Assembly: GCA_002007465.1 (NCBI GenBank) | Contig: LNAC01000018.1 | Coordinates: forward strand, 6,095,936-6,159,935 | Direction of reading: 5' to 3' | DNA length: 64,000 nt | Origin: Ailurus styani | Lineage: Eukaryota > Chordata > Mammalia > Carnivora > Ailuridae | Shown: positions 32,959 through 45,286 of the stretch, one piece after another | Layout: every line of letters starts with the position of its first letter | Position numbering within the stretch: position 1 is the first letter of the stretch | Position numbers and translations under genes: made by a program | Notes under the pieces: generated by a model | Database searches by the model: none | What the model saw: only the letters and a program-made list of their open reading frames with translations | What the model was told of the DNA's origin: nothing

Positions 32959-34020
32959 CCAATCTCTGCATCCTCGCCCGACATCTGTTGTTTCCTGAGT
33001 TGTTAATTTTAGCCATTGCGTGAGGCGGTATCCCATTGTGGTTTGGGTTTGTGTTTCCCTGATGCCAAGTGATGTCGAGTTTTTTTTTTCATTTGTCTGT
33101 TAGCCATTTGGATGCGGATAGGCAGGATCCCTCTTACACTGTTGGTGGGAATGCAAACTGGTGCAGCCTGTTTGGAGGTTGGAAAACAGTATGGATGTTC
33201 CTCAGGATACCGTATGGAGGCTCCTCAGAAAGTTCAAAATAGAACTACCCTATGACCCAGTAATTGTACTGTTAGGTGTTTATCCACAAGACACAAACAT
33301 AGTGATTTGAAGGGGCACCTGCACCCCAAAGTTTATAGCAGTGATGTCCACAATAGCCAAAATATGGAAGGAGCATAGATGTCCATTGACAGATGAATGG
33401 ATAAAGAAAATGTGGTATGGGGTGCCTGGGTGGCTCAGTGGGTTAAGCCTCTGCCTTTGGCTCAGGTCATGATCTCAGGGCCCTGCTTTTCCTCTCCCTC
33501 TGCCTGCCTCTCTGCCTACTTGCGATCTCTTTCTCTGTCAAATAAATAGATAAGATATTTAAAAAAAAGAAGATGTGGTATATATCTACAATGGAATATT
33601 ACTCAGCCATCAAAAATAACAATACCTTACCATTTGCAGTGACATGGATGGAACTAGAGGGTATTATACTAAGCAAAATAAGTCAGTCAGAGAAAGACAA
33701 ACACCATATGATTTCACTCCTGTGTGAAACTTAAGAACCGAAACAGATGAACATAAGGGAAGGGAAGGAAAAATAAAATTAGGTAAAAACAGAGAGGGAG
33801 GGAAACCATAAGAGACTCTTAACTATAGGAAACAAACCCCCTTGCTGGAGGAAAGGTGGGGGGGATGGGTAACAGGGTGATGGACATTAAGGAGGGCACA
33901 TGATGTGATTAGCACTGGGTGTTATATGAAACTGATGAATCACTAAATTCCACCTGTGAAACTAATAATACAGTATATATTAACTAATTGAATTTAAACA
34001 GAAAATTTTTTAAAGTGAAA
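32959..34020 (+). mobile_element. Carnivore L1, 5'-inverted (twin-primed), plus strand
   Basis: The segment 32959-33122 is L1 ORF2 in reverse ('catcctcgcccgacatctgt', 'tcccattgtggtttgggttt'). At 33123 the sequence switches to forward L1 (ggatccctcttacactgttg) and runs to the 3' end. TSD aaatcttcctttct (32945-32958) and aaattttcctttct (34021-34034). A SINE interrupts it at 33419-33565. It has no intact ORF. Confidence 0.9.
33419..33565 (+). mobile_element. CAN-SINE with internal deletion, inside L1
   Basis: Mustelid-like subtype, only 147 bp: 'catgatctcagggccctgct' skips the usual 'tcctgggatcgagccc...' block. TSD aaagaaaatgtggtat (33403-33418) versus aaagaagatgtggtat (33566-33581). Confidence 0.93.
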
Positions 34021-34771
34021 AAATTTTCCTTTCTGCAAGCACTGGTTGGCTCCCTGCTGTGTGCTCAGTGCTGAGTGGGGTCTGTGAGAGTTCTTACTCT
34101 CCAGGTTCTTAGGGGCTGGTTAGCCGTGAAGGGCTAAGGTGAATGCCCAAGTCATTTGCTATAGACATGCCTTTGGCCTTTGGTGTGTTGAGCATTTTGC
34201 TGGATATAAAGACGACATAGGGGCATCTTGCTAAGAGTGCCTGAGATCTGCTTTCTTGCCCGAAACCCTAATCCCCCTCTTTCTTCGGAATTTTAGTTGG
34301 TTAACATGGTACTGATAAGTCTTGGTAGCCGCAACCCATGGCTGGGCCCTTTGCGGTGGGAAGCCCAGAAGTCACCCTCTATGTCTCAGACAGAGATTCA
34401 TGTGACATACTGGTCTGCAGCAGAGAATCCTCAGAGGGCAAGCTGGGATAGAGCTACCTCCATCCCAACGGACCTGAACGAGACATCTGGTCTAACTCTT
34501 GATTTTTCGGATGAGGAAACTGAGGCCCCAAGAGAGAAGAGAACTTGGTGGTTGGTAGCAGAGCCAGGACTCCTAAACTTGTGCTCTGCCCACATTCACA
34601 GCCTGAGTGTTTGGGGGATGTGATCTGGGCCATTGTCAAGTAATGGCAAGGAAGCAAACTTTGGGAGAAAAAATTCACTGAAATTCCAAGAAACAGAGGA
34701 TGGCAAGGAAGTGAGTGTATCAACGAGAAGTTGCAACAAGAATTCCTAGGACATTAAGATCCAGGGGGACA

Positions 34772-34960
34772 GGGGTGCCTGGGTGGCTCAGTCAGTTAAG
34801 CATCTACCTTCAGCTCAGGTCATGATCTCAGGGTCCTGGGATCGAGCTCCACATTGGGCTCCCTGCTCAGCAGGGAGTCTGCTTCTCCTTCTCTCTCTGC
34901 CCCTCCTCCCTGCTCATTCTCTCTCTCTCTCAAATAAATAAATAAAATCTTCAAAAAAAA
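34772..34960 (+). mobile_element. CAN-SINE
   Basis: Full form, head ggggtgcctgggtggctcag, tail aaataaataaataaaatctt plus A run. Short matching flanks atccaggg at 34759-34766 and 34962-34969. Confidence 0.95.
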
Positions 34961-35899
34961 AATCCAGGGCTATAGAAGAGAACCGGCAAGAAATAACTGG
35001 TCATGACTTGTTCACACACCCATGTTCACATACACAGACTCACATAGTCAGTTCTCTGTAGAGCCACTTTTTTGGTGTGAATTTTGGGAAAGTGGGAAGA
35101 CCTTTTTATCTCTAAGCAATTTCTCCACTTGCCCACTGTGGGCCTAAAGTTGCCACCTTAAAGTCCCCCTTGGTCAAGGACACTGTTAATATGTGAATGT
35201 GTTGCTTTGGAAGGAGGTCAAATGAACCCTTGGGAATCCTTTATCACTTTATGTGAGTTATGGAAAGGACCCCAGAGTGATGTGGGCCACGGGGAGTTGA
35301 ACGTTCACAGGAGACAGGCTAGGCATGGAACCCTGTACTCAAGGGGAAGGGTCCAGCAAGTCGGGAGGGAGGAGTTCTAAAAGATAAACTGCTCATTTCA
35401 CCGTTTCTTGAGGATGGCTCTGTACTCCCACAGGAATGGCAGACGCTCAACCATCTTGGATTTTTCTGTCTTCCTAGGCAGTCCCTTTCTTGCTCTGCAC
35501 TGTGAGCTCACAGTTAAGTTCACATCTGTCATGGTCCAGTCTCCTGGGCTTTGCCAGGCTCTGAAGGCCAATGGGCTGACGTTTCTAGGGTCGAGCTAGC
35601 TGACCCATTCTGTGGAAGTTCTTTCACTAATCAAACATCCATCTGATTGTCAGGAACCAGGTGGTGAGAAGGGGGCCCAGCCCAAGTGAACATCATCATC
35701 GGCTGACCGCTTGCTCTCCCCTTCCCTCCGCTCCCACGGAGCAGAGGAAAGGGCAAGCATGGCATTCTGATGTATGTTCTCGACAAAGTGGCCACTCGCC
35801 AGCAAAGAAGGGAGGTAGAGAGGTGGTGACTTGGGGCCTCCACAGAATAGAGCATTCGTGACCCACTCTCTGCTTCTCCAACTTTGCTGTTTCCCCTTT

Positions 35900-36190
35900 G
35901 CCTGTCTGGATTCAGCTTTTTCTGTCAGGCCTGGTTCAAATCCCACCAGCTCCACAAGGCTTCTGCTGACTTCCCATCAGCTGGTACTTGTCCTTCTCTG
36001 CAGCTTCTGTTTGCCCATTCACTTGACCGTGACACATATATCTCTTACACACCCATGTCGTGTTTCTTTTTTCCCTTAGTGTGTGTTTCATCTCCCCAGT
36101 TGACTATAAGCCCTTCAACTTGTGGGGTGTGTCATGCTTAGAGCACTTAGGACACTGATCAATGAATGAGGAATGGAGGAATGAATGAGA
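35900..36190 (+). mobile_element. L2 3' end
   Basis: L2-like order: 'ccacaaggcttctgctgact', 'tgactataagcccttcaact', 'gagcacttaggacactgatc', ending in aatgaatg repeats. Confidence 0.65.
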
Positions 36191-36670
36191 GAAGGAATGG
36201 AGAGGCGAATGAACCCTCAGGTGGATCTTGGGGGTGGGGGGAGATAGGCAGATGAATGGGCAGAAGGCTCCAAGCCCAACACTGTAGTATGTGACTTACA
36301 TCATGTCAGCGTCCAGAACCCAGACTCTACACTAGGGGATATGCCAGAGGACACTGAGCTGTATTTTCAGTCAAAACCGTTCTCTATATAGTCAAGTCCA
36401 TCTTAAATCAGGTCTCAATGTCTTGGACTTATGGGCTCAGGTTCATTTGACAACAGCACCAAAATGTGCTTATATTTAAAAATAGATTCTGAAAAGTAAT
36501 CATACCTCAGCCTGACTTGGCTGTGCTCAGCAATTCCTTCCTTTTCATGCTTTAGGAATTTTTTTCTGACAGGAGAATAAAAAGGCCGGAGGAAGGAAGT
36601 TAGTCTGCAGGGAATCAAGTGAGCTAACCAGCTGCTCTGGGCCAGCACAAGCGGACACCTGTGACTCTGT

Positions 36671-36691
36671 GGGCGGGGGCGGGGGGAGGGG
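36671..36691 (+). other. Canonical G-quadruplex / Sp1-like G-rich run
   Basis: Runs of ggg, ggggg, gggggg and gggg separated by single bases, with embedded gggcggg sites. No repeat recognised. Confidence 0.7.
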
Positions 36692-37643
36692 CCACTGGTA
36701 GGTCGTGGCTCAGCTCCCCAGCCTGGTCCCTGATTCTTATCCTCTGTGTATTCCTTACCATTGACCCTGAGCTTGGCTTGGTTGGAGTGACTTCTTGAAA
36801 GACTAGATAATAATTTTGAGAAGCGTTGGGGTTTTCTGCTTATCTCTCACTCACTCTCTCTCTCTTTTTTTTCCCCCCCATTTACAGTTTGGAACTGTTT
36901 GGGGATCTGCAAAAGACATGTTGCCACATTGTACAGTGTGCTTCTCAAATTGTGTTTCCTGGAGCTCTCGGGGTTCTATGAAGCCTGTTAGGCATCAGGA
37001 GGTGGGCCCTGAGTCAGTGGGCTCCCGGTGTATGTTATCCCTGCCCCTCCCCCCAAAAAGAAGCACTGCTTTTTATCTTTTTTACATATTGGGCTTCTGT
37101 GCAAGATGTATTGTAGAGAAGCTTCCACACCTCAAACAGATTTAAGCACCGGTGTCTGAAGACTATGAAGGCATTGGCAACATGGTCAGAGAGAAGAAAC
37201 GGGTTCGTGGGCCTGCCGGCTTGGCTCACCAGCTGGGAGAAAAGGCCATTTGAAGGGCTCTGGGCGCTCTGGGTTCATACTTCTGGTGCTGATGTTTTTG
37301 TCTGCTCCAGAGTCTCCGCTCGCCTCAGGCTGGCTTGGATGCTGCTCCTGGCGCCTTGCACTCCTTGCTTGTCCACCTAGTTCCTGATGTGCTGCCCACC
37401 TGTCTTTTGGTAAATTTTTGCTCCTTACCCTTATCTCTGTGGCCTGGAATTCTGACCTGCTTCCTGCTCTGATTTCTGGTAACTTTATATTTCTTCACCC
37501 TATTTTGGCTTCCTGGTTATCTAATTTCCTGCCTGGTCCTTGAGTAACTGTGCCCCAAGAGTCTTCTGTCTTTCTGGATCCTGGCATCACGTGGAGACTG
37601 TGCTTTTCATCTGCCATGGCCCTCCCCAGCACCATCTATTTTT

Positions 37644-37829
37644 TTTTATTTATCTATATGACAGAGAGAGAGGGATTAGAAGTAGGCAGAGAGGCAGGCA
37701 GAGAGAGAGGAGGAAGCAGGCTCCCTGCCGAGTAGAGAGCCTGATGTGGGGCTCGATTCCAGGACCCTGAGATCATTCATTACCTGAGCTGAAGGCAGAG
37801 GCTTAACCCACTGAGCCACCCAGGTGCCC
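37644..37829 (-). mobile_element. CAN-SINE (mustelid-like subtype)
   Basis: Minus strand with aggcagagaggcaggcagag segment. Perfect 16-bp TSD agcaccatctattttt at 37628-37643 and 37830-37845. Confidence 0.96.
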
Positions 37830-38442
37830 AGCACCATCTATTTTTAAGTTGGGATCTGAGGATGCAGTTCACTGGGGCTGAATTGGGTTCAAGGATAGGC
37901 TGGGATTGGAATGTGGGGACCAGGATCTGGGTGTGGCAATCTAGTAGCTGGAAAGAAAAAAGAATTTACTTCCACGGAAAAGTTACACTTCACATAGTGC
38001 TTTCATACACGGTCTCCTTTCATTCTCGTTAGAATCTGGTGAGACTGGGACATTGTTTTGTCTATATGACACACAATGGATGTGATTTATTGAAGGTAGA
38101 ACAGGAAGTAGAACACGGGTCTTGGACTCTAAATCCTGGGCTAGGGTAGAGGAGATAAGAACAGGTTGAGTGCTAAGGCAATGAGGAGAAGGATCTTGTT
38201 CATGGGAATTAGAAGTGGCCTGACTAGGGGTGAGATGTATTGGTAAAGGGAGGGATATAAGAGGCAGGGGCAGCCACAGAGGCCCCACAGTCAAAGGTGG
38301 CTAGGCAGATGGGTGAAGAGGGGGGGGCTCTGTGACACCATCCCCAGAAAGGCTGTTGCTGTGGAATCAGGGTGTGAGTCCTCTGGGATCAGGCTGATCT
38401 GGTTCCTGCAGACTGCAAATTTGAACTGCTCCCAGCCCATGC

Positions 38443-38676
38443 CTTTTTTTTTTTTTAAAGATTTTATTTATTTTTTTGAGAGAGAGAGAGAGAGAAAAAG
38501 AGAACACGTGCTGAGGGAGGGGCAGAGGGAGAGAGAGAACCTCAAGCAAACTCCTCAAACAGACTCTATGCTGAGCACAGTGCCTGACACGGGGCTCAGT
38601 CCCAGGACCCTGAGATCATGACCTGAGCCAAAATCAAGAGTTGGATGCTCAATCAACTGAGCCACCCAGAAGTCCC
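38443..38676 (-). mobile_element. CAN-SINE (older subtype)
   Basis: Minus strand, 'ttaaagattttatttatttt' tail, 'ccaaaatcaagagttggatg' near the head. Related but decayed flanks ('cccatgcc' and 'cccatggcc'). Confidence 0.92.
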
Positions 38677-39289
38677 ATGGCCCAGGCCTTGGAGACATGT
38701 TAGCTGAAGGGCCCATTCCCCCACCTGCTGGGCTGCTCTTGGGATGGCCTTGACTGGAAGCATCTAAGCATTATACCTGCCCATGGCCCTGAAAACTTGC
38801 AGGGTAATTCCAGAGGACTGGTGGCTCATTGTTCTGCCATGTGGGAAGAGGAACTAGAGTGACCATTTGGGGGAAGCAGGAGGAGGAACCCGGTCTCCAC
38901 ATCCCTATGCCTTGGAACACTTCCCATTCGCTGCCACTCAGTTCACAGGGCATCTCATCCCTGGGTTTACATTCTAGGCATCCCTGCCTCATCTCTACCT
39001 TAATAAACTGGTGACTTTGGGTCAGGTTCCTAAACTCACGGACACTTTACAGTTGACTGCGAAAGGAAGCAGTGCACCCCTGGTGGTTGCTAGAGCACGT
39101 CTGGTTGGCTGCTGCTTACCATGGAAGGTAGGGGTGGGTGGGCTGAGGATTTGGTCTCCTCCAGGCAGGCCATGATGGGTGCGTTTTCTTTTGAAAGTGA
39201 ACACTAACAATAGAATCAAATAAAAACAAGTCTGCTTTTTTATTTTCACTGTCCCTGTGCCCACCCCTCTGCTTGGTACACTACTGAAG

Positions 39290-39485
39290 CTAGAGTCACT
39301 GGATGTGGTTTTGTGTCCTAGCCCTGCTCTCAGGGCCGGCTCCCTGGCCCAACCACCAAGTTCCTTCCCTAAGCCTCTGTTTTCTTTTCTGTGAAATGGA
39401 ACTATGAAAGATACCTGCAAATATTAGAAGAGAGAATAAATGTAAAATTAGCTTATAAAGAGAAAAGCTGGATATAAATGTTGTG
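39290..39485 (+). mobile_element. MIR
   Basis: 'ggttttgtgtcctagccctg', 'ctaagcctctgttttctttt', 'gagagaataaatgtaaaatt', in MIR order. Confidence 0.6.
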
Positions 39486-39954
39486 GTATCCACATTGCTG
39501 TACAGATCTAAATGGTGTGAGACTTGGGTCATGTTCAGGTTCTTCTTTGGCAAGAATTTGGGGGTGATCGAGCCAGGCTCTTCCATGAAGTTGAGAAGCT
39601 GGTGTTGGAGAGATAACGTCGTTTTTGGCACTGAGAAACTGTTCTAGGTTTATGCCTTTTCATCTGATTCCTGGGCAGATGACAGGACACCCTTGTGGGG
39701 TACACCCTGGGCCCTTGCCGAGTTGCTGAATGAGGTCCATCTGTCTCACTCTTTATGCAGGCTGCCCCGTCTTTCTGGGGTGCTGAGTGAGTGAGGAGCT
39801 GAGTCCTCTGGCTGGGAAGAGGGGTGTGTTCCTGATCTAATTACAGGAGAGTGTGCTGGCTGAATTATGGAGGCCAGTTTGTGTCTGGAGGGGTGCCTTT
39901 CCTTCACTAAACCATGCTACGTGACTTCTGCAAGCCAGCCCCAGGCACTGAGTT

Positions 39955-39979
39955 ACACACACACACACACACACACACC
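39955..39979. repeat. (CA)n microsatellite
   Basis: About 12 uninterrupted units. Confidence 0.95.
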
Positions 39980-40226
39980 CTGCCCCATGGGTCCTGCCCT
40001 TCTACAGTGCTCAATGATAAAACCCTTTCTCAGGCATCATTTATGACTTCTCCTGTGACATGGCCAGGCCAGTGTTTCTCACCCCCTCTTTACAAGGGAT
40101 GAAATTGAAGCCCAGGGGAGTTGAGCTGTCCCGGGTCAGGGTAGGACTCTGACTAGAACCCACAAGGAGAATGAAGGGAAAGCCTTTATTTCCTTTCAGT
40201 TTGTCATGGGCTCTTTGGAGCTTTCT

Positions 40227-40659
40227 TTCTTTCTTCCTTTGACAGCTCATATAGGCTTTAAAATTAACATATATTGTATTATTTGCCTCAGGGGGACAGG
40301 TCTGTGAATCAGCAGGCTTACACCTTTCACAGCACTCACCACAGCACATACCCTCCCCAATGTCTGTAACCCAGCCACCCTGTCCCTCCCCCCCACCCCC
40401 CAGCAACCCTCAGTTTGTTTCATGAGATTAAGAGTCTCTTATGGTTTGTCTCCCTCCTGATTCCATCTTGTTTCAGTTTTTCCCTCCCTACTCCCCACGA
40501 CCCCCCGCCCTGCCCCTCAGATTCCTCATATCAGAGAGATCATATGATAATTGTCTTTCTCTGACTGACTTATTTCACTTAGCATAATACCCTCTAGTTC
40601 CATCCATGTCATTGCAAATGGCAAGATTTCGGGTTTTTTGATGGTTGCATAGTATTCCA

Positions 40660-40713
<54 letters not shown>
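40227..40713 (-). mobile_element. Carnivore L1 3' end, minus strand
   Basis: Reverse of the young caniform L1 3' region: 'acaggtctgtgaatcagcag' at left, 'taagagtctcttatggtttg' in the middle, 'tagttccatccatgtcattg' and agtattccat at right. TSD tttggagctttct at 40214-40226 and 40714-40726. Confidence 0.93.
40662..40712. repeat. (GT)n microsatellite at the L1 5' truncation point
   Basis: About 25 gt units directly after 'agtattccatt', ending at the L1 insertion boundary. Confidence 0.95.
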
Positions 40714-40714
<1 letters not shown>

Positions 40715-41213
40715 TTGGAGCTTTCTGACAGAAGCTTTCTGAGGTGAGACCTCAGGGGGCAGGTAGAGGAACACAAACCAAGAAGGCAGTGCCTTACCCC
40801 AGCCCATGAGGCTCTGATGGCAGGACCAGGAATTGGTCAGCCTGACTGCCGGCCCTTTGCTGCATGAGACCATGGGTTGGGTATTGACTGTTTGCAATGT
40901 TGGGGGGCGGGAGGATTGGAATATGTATGCTTTGCACATGTGTGTCAATGTTTCAGCATTCCCATAATTTCTGATTTAGTATTGGCAGTGATATTCATTA
41001 GAGATTCGGTGGATTCCCTCTGTTCCCTCTCTGGATGGCATCCTGGGTGGCTCTGTCCTAACCTAGAGAGGCCCTCACTGCCTATCCTTTGTCCTCATAG
41101 CCTATCTGGGCAACTTCTGCACTATGTGGCCTGAACCCCTGGCTTTGGAACATCCTAATGAGGGCCCATCCATGGGTCAACAGGGCTTAACAGAGAGTCA
41201 CCTCAGCTCTGAT

Positions 41214-41229
41214 GATTTTTTTTTTTTTA
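41214..41229 (-). mobile_element. Poly(A)-only retroinsertion candidate
   Basis: ga plus 13 T plus a, sandwiched between perfect 15-bp copies of cacctcagctctgat (41199-41213 and 41230-41244). Confidence 0.6.
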
Positions 41230-41564
41230 CACCTCAGCTCTGATTTTTGCATTTGCTGTGGATACAGTGACCAGAGTGTTCCTGATTGTAAACTTCTACT
41301 CCTGGTACCCCCAAAGCCTAGGGTCATCTTCAGTCTTGATTTGGAGCAATTCAATGCCAGACCTGTCAGGCAGAACCTGTCCTAGTGGGAGAGACAACAC
41401 TCTTCCCCCTCCCTTCCGTACTCCCCATCCTCCTTCCCTTGAATGTCAGATCAAAGAACTAAGGGAGAGGGTAATATATGAATACTGAAAAAGACAAGGA
41501 ATAAAATGAGTAACAGCAGTACAGTTTCTTCTTCCGTAAAATGCAGAGAATCAGGAGATTGTGG

Positions 41565-41745
41565 TAAGTGGATTTCTCAGCCCCCGCTGCACACCAGTCA
41601 CCTGGGAGGTTTTTAAATATCTCAGTTCCCAGAAGGCAGCCCACCCAGACCCAGGAGATGGGAATCTCTGGGGATGAGACCCAGGCCGCCAGTTCTGAAA
41701 TCCTCTGGGTGATTCCGGTGTATAGACAGTTGAGAACCACTGCTT
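41565..41745 (+). mobile_element. MER5A-like hAT element
   Basis: 'ccagtcacctgggaggtttt', 'cccaggagatgggaatctct', and terminal 'agttgagaaccactg'. Confidence 0.75.
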
Positions 41746-41777
41746 GAAGGGTTAAAAGAGGACAAAGATATCCCTGC

Positions 41778-41840
41778 ATCTGGCTGTGCATTAGAATCAT
41801 CAGGAAGACTTTAAAAATGACACCGACTCCCTGGCCACAT
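41778..41840 (+). mobile_element. MER5-like fragment
   Basis: 'ctgtgcattagaatcatcag' and 'actccctggccacatac', the first half of a MER5-type element. Confidence 0.5.
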
Positions 41841-41934
41841 ACTGCCCACCATGTAGATCAGTGACTTCCATGGTGCCTCTAGCTTGACCTTCAGAGGAGC
41901 AGTAAACTAGTAACGGTTAGAATAGCTGTCTTGT

Positions 41935-42105
41935 CATTCATTAGAGCTGACCATGGGCCATTATTGCAGATATTTCCAATCACCATGATTCCCTAGGGAA
42001 GTTGTGATTCCCATTTTACAGATGAGGAAACTGATGCTCAGTGCAGATAGCTGCTTGCCCCAGGTGATAGCATGAGTTTCCCAAGCCCAGGCCTGTCTGC
42101 GCTGG
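41935..42105 (-). mobile_element. MIR
   Basis: 'cccattttacagatgaggaa', 'ctgcttgccccaggtgatag', 'aagcccaggcctgtctgc'. Confidence 0.7.
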
Positions 42106-42670
42106 AAGGCTGCTTCTGCTGCCCCAAACCTCGCAGCCTAGGGGCTGGCCCTCATGGAGCACATTCTCCCCCCTTCCCAGTAATGGCCCAAAAAGAAGGG
42201 CAAACTCATCAGTGGCCTAAGCTCTCCTTGGGCTCTCCTTGGACTCCCTAGGTCAGGGTGAGCAGAGGTTCCCTCCCCCAGGAAGAGAGGGGAGATGAAT
42301 GGTGTTGCTTGGTATTTGGCTTCGTTATTCACCCACTCTCAAAATACCTGCTTTTGGTGGGAGGAAATGGCCTGTATGTTAGGACTGACCCCCAGTCACC
42401 TCTCATGGACACAGCTGCTGTCACAAGGAGAAAACTCAACCAGGAAAAGCAAACATGCATTTGTTTTTTTTTGTTGTTGTTGTTGTTTATTTTTTAATTT
42501 TGAGGAATTTTTAAGTCACGTGATATAGAAAAATGCCTGTTTCCCTCATAAGTCAAAGTGGGGGGCTATCTCAAGGTGACTTGAAATATTTCTCCCAGCT
42601 TTACAAAAATTTTGCGCCTCCATGTCTGTGTTCTGTAAGCTTAAACAAAATACTTAAAATCCTTAAGCTT

Positions 42671-42875
42671 GGGGTGCCTGGGTGGCTCAGTCATTGAGTG
42701 TCTGCCTTCGGCTTGGGTCATGATCCCAGGGTCCTGAGATGGAGCTCTGCATTGGGCTCCCTTCTCAGCGGGGAGCCTGCTTCTCCCTCTCCTGTGCCCC
42801 CTGCTTGTATTCCCGCTCTTGCTGTGTCTCTCTGTCAAGTAAATAAAATCTTAAAAAATAAAATAAAATAAAACT
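42671..42875 (+). mobile_element. CAN-SINE
   Basis: Head ggggtgcctgggtggctcag, tail taaataaaatcttaaaaaat with aaat repeats. TSD cttaagctt at 42662-42670 and 42876-42884. Confidence 0.95.
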
Positions 42876-43334
42876 CTTAAGCTTTGGTTTCCCAATCAGT
42901 CAGCTGGAAAGAGTGAGCCCTGTCTGCCCTTAGGGCTGCTGAAGTCAGGCCCCTGGGATGTCAGAGCAAAGAAAAACATGGCCGTCCTGACATTGAGACT
43001 CAGAGTTGCCTGGGACTGGAAGCTTTTGTCAGATGTTTGCTGGCTCCCACTTAGGGACCCAATGTCCCGGAGGCCCAAAGTAGATCCAGAGGACCAGCTG
43101 TGTTAGAGATCTCACTGACTATGTTCACTCTGGCTTTGAGAGGCCTGGCTTCCCTCCACCTTCGTCAGCCCCTAGTGTGTAGACAGCTAGGAGCCAGTAT
43201 TCAGGGCATAAATAGCTGAAACTTTAGAATTAGTAGACAATGTAATATAAATTTGATTCCATAAAGCCATCCCTGTCCAGCCTAGACCAGTCCCCAGGAC
43301 TTTTTCCTTCCCCAGAGCTTCCTCTGTACCTCTT

Positions 43335-43420
43335 GTCTGTGCCTTTGGTTCCTGCCCCTCATTCCCCGCACAGGGCCTGGCACAGGGCAGACACTCAGGC
43401 AGCACTGAGTGAATGGAGGA
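43335..43420 (+). mobile_element. L2 3' end fragment
   Basis: 'ccccgcacagggcctggcac', 'agggcagacactcaggcagc', 'actgagtgaatggagg'. Confidence 0.55.
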
Positions 43421-44629
43421 TGAGGGGATGGAGAGATACGGGAATATGTGTCTGGTGACGTCTCTAAGGTGGTTGCCATAGAATGCTATTTAAGTGTTGG
43501 CATATCTATTCCTTGCTTGCTCTACTTGACTTTTTTTTTTCCACTTAGGTTTATTTTGAAGGCTGTCTCACTGAGGATTATTCTAGGAATGGAGTGGTTC
43601 AGATGTGATGCTATTTTCTGAGGTTGAGGCAAATACCCGGAGAATTTCATTGTGCGTAACTCTTACCCCAGAGCCACTAAGAGAGTACGTCCTGCCTGTG
43701 GAGTATGGTGCTCCCTTATTAAGCCATTAAGCTGAACCTGAACACTGTCTGAGTTCTGTCTTAAGAAGTGGGTATTGTGGGTGAGAAAACATGGGGCACT
43801 TGTGAAAAATGATGGAAGAGGAGTGGGAGGACCCCAGAAGGGGGGGTACCACTGGGTAGTCTCCAGGGACTTAGAGCTGCCCACCCACCCTGCCCACCTG
43901 AACTGAGATGGTGAACAGAAGGCTGCTGCCCTTCCCTGTGGAGTGGGCTGTCCTTGGAGCACTCAGAGAAGCTGGCTCAGGGCCACCTGCTATTGGCATG
44001 GACACCATTTCATGGTTGTTTTATTGGGCCCCAGAGTGAAGCATTTCTAGGCTCAAACTAGAAGGGCACTAAGCATGGTCTTGACTTCTGTAACTACTTA
44101 GTGGCTTTGTGGACAGTGGGCTGGGCCCCTGGCTTGGCCATTAACTCTGTGATGACCTCCCCACTTGTCACTTGACCTCTCCTGTGCATCAGTTTCTAAC
44201 AGTTTACAACTCTGTGGTCCCATTAGCCCTCTCACCATGACAAACTCCCACTTATGGTTATTAACAGTGTTAGACCGCCTCCACCCACCCACCTCCACCA
44301 AAATCCCACCAACCCAGCCAGCATGTCCTCTGGCCTTATCTTTACTTTAAGTGTACCATCCTCGTCTTTGCTCTGTTCCCTTACCAAAGACCTGCTTTGA
44401 TCAGGTCATTGAGATTTTATTTGTTGGGAGGAGGTTGGGAACAAAAGTACAAACCTAAGAATATAGGGAATATAAATATATCACAATTATAAATGGATGA
44501 ATATGTACTTGTATCCAGATAAGGCAGACCCAGACGAATAACTGTTACCATTAGTACTCTGATCTTTATGTTTTTCGTTTTTAAACTTTACATGACATAA
44601 TATAAGCTTCTGGACCCTGTGGTTTTATC

Positions 44630-44800
44630 TAGTGGATACTGGACTCGGGTTCTAACTGAGACTTAGGAACGATGAGGCTGTGTCATCTTCGTCAAATCAG
44701 TAACCTTCCAGGGCCTCAGTGGTGACATCTGTACACTGGGAATGACAATACTAACATTCATTCCCAGTAAAGGCGAAGGATACATATGAACAAAAGGGAA
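44630..44800 (+). mobile_element. MIR
   Basis: 'actggactcgggttctaact', 'cagggcctcagtggtgacat', 'ctgtacactgggaatgacaa' in MIR order, about 180 bases upstream of the DAPK2 exon. Confidence 0.55.
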
Positions 44801-44949
44801 GCCCAGGACCTGCCCCATCTCAGCCATGGGTTAACAGGCAGGTGAGGATGCTGGCTGGTGGCCTGACTTGTCCTACCCTCGAAGCATGACTCTGAATTAG
44901 TGTGTCCTGGGGGCTGGCAGCTGGGTTACTTCCTGGATGGACACAGTAA

Positions 44950-45204
<255 letters not shown>

Positions 45205-45271
45205 TGAGTGGGTGCCCGGGACCCCTGGCGGGCAGCGGGGGTGGGTAGGGTGGTGGACGGTGCAGCCACAG

Positions 45272-45286
45272 GCCCCAGAGGGCAGC
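45272..45286 (+). promoter_or_regulatory. CTCF-like core motif next to the DAPK2 exon
   Basis: gccccagagggcagc matches the AGRKGGCR part of the CTCF core, about 70 bp after the exon. The left half of the motif is weak. Confidence 0.15.

Noticed and set aside
32959..34020. Intact L1 coding capacity
   Set aside because: 5' truncated, inverted in part and interrupted by a SINE; no long ORF2 frame remains.
36900..37030. Possible additional DNA transposon ('gtgcttctcaaattgtgttt')
   Set aside because: Only the first block resembles MER-type termini; the remainder does not follow a family I can identify.
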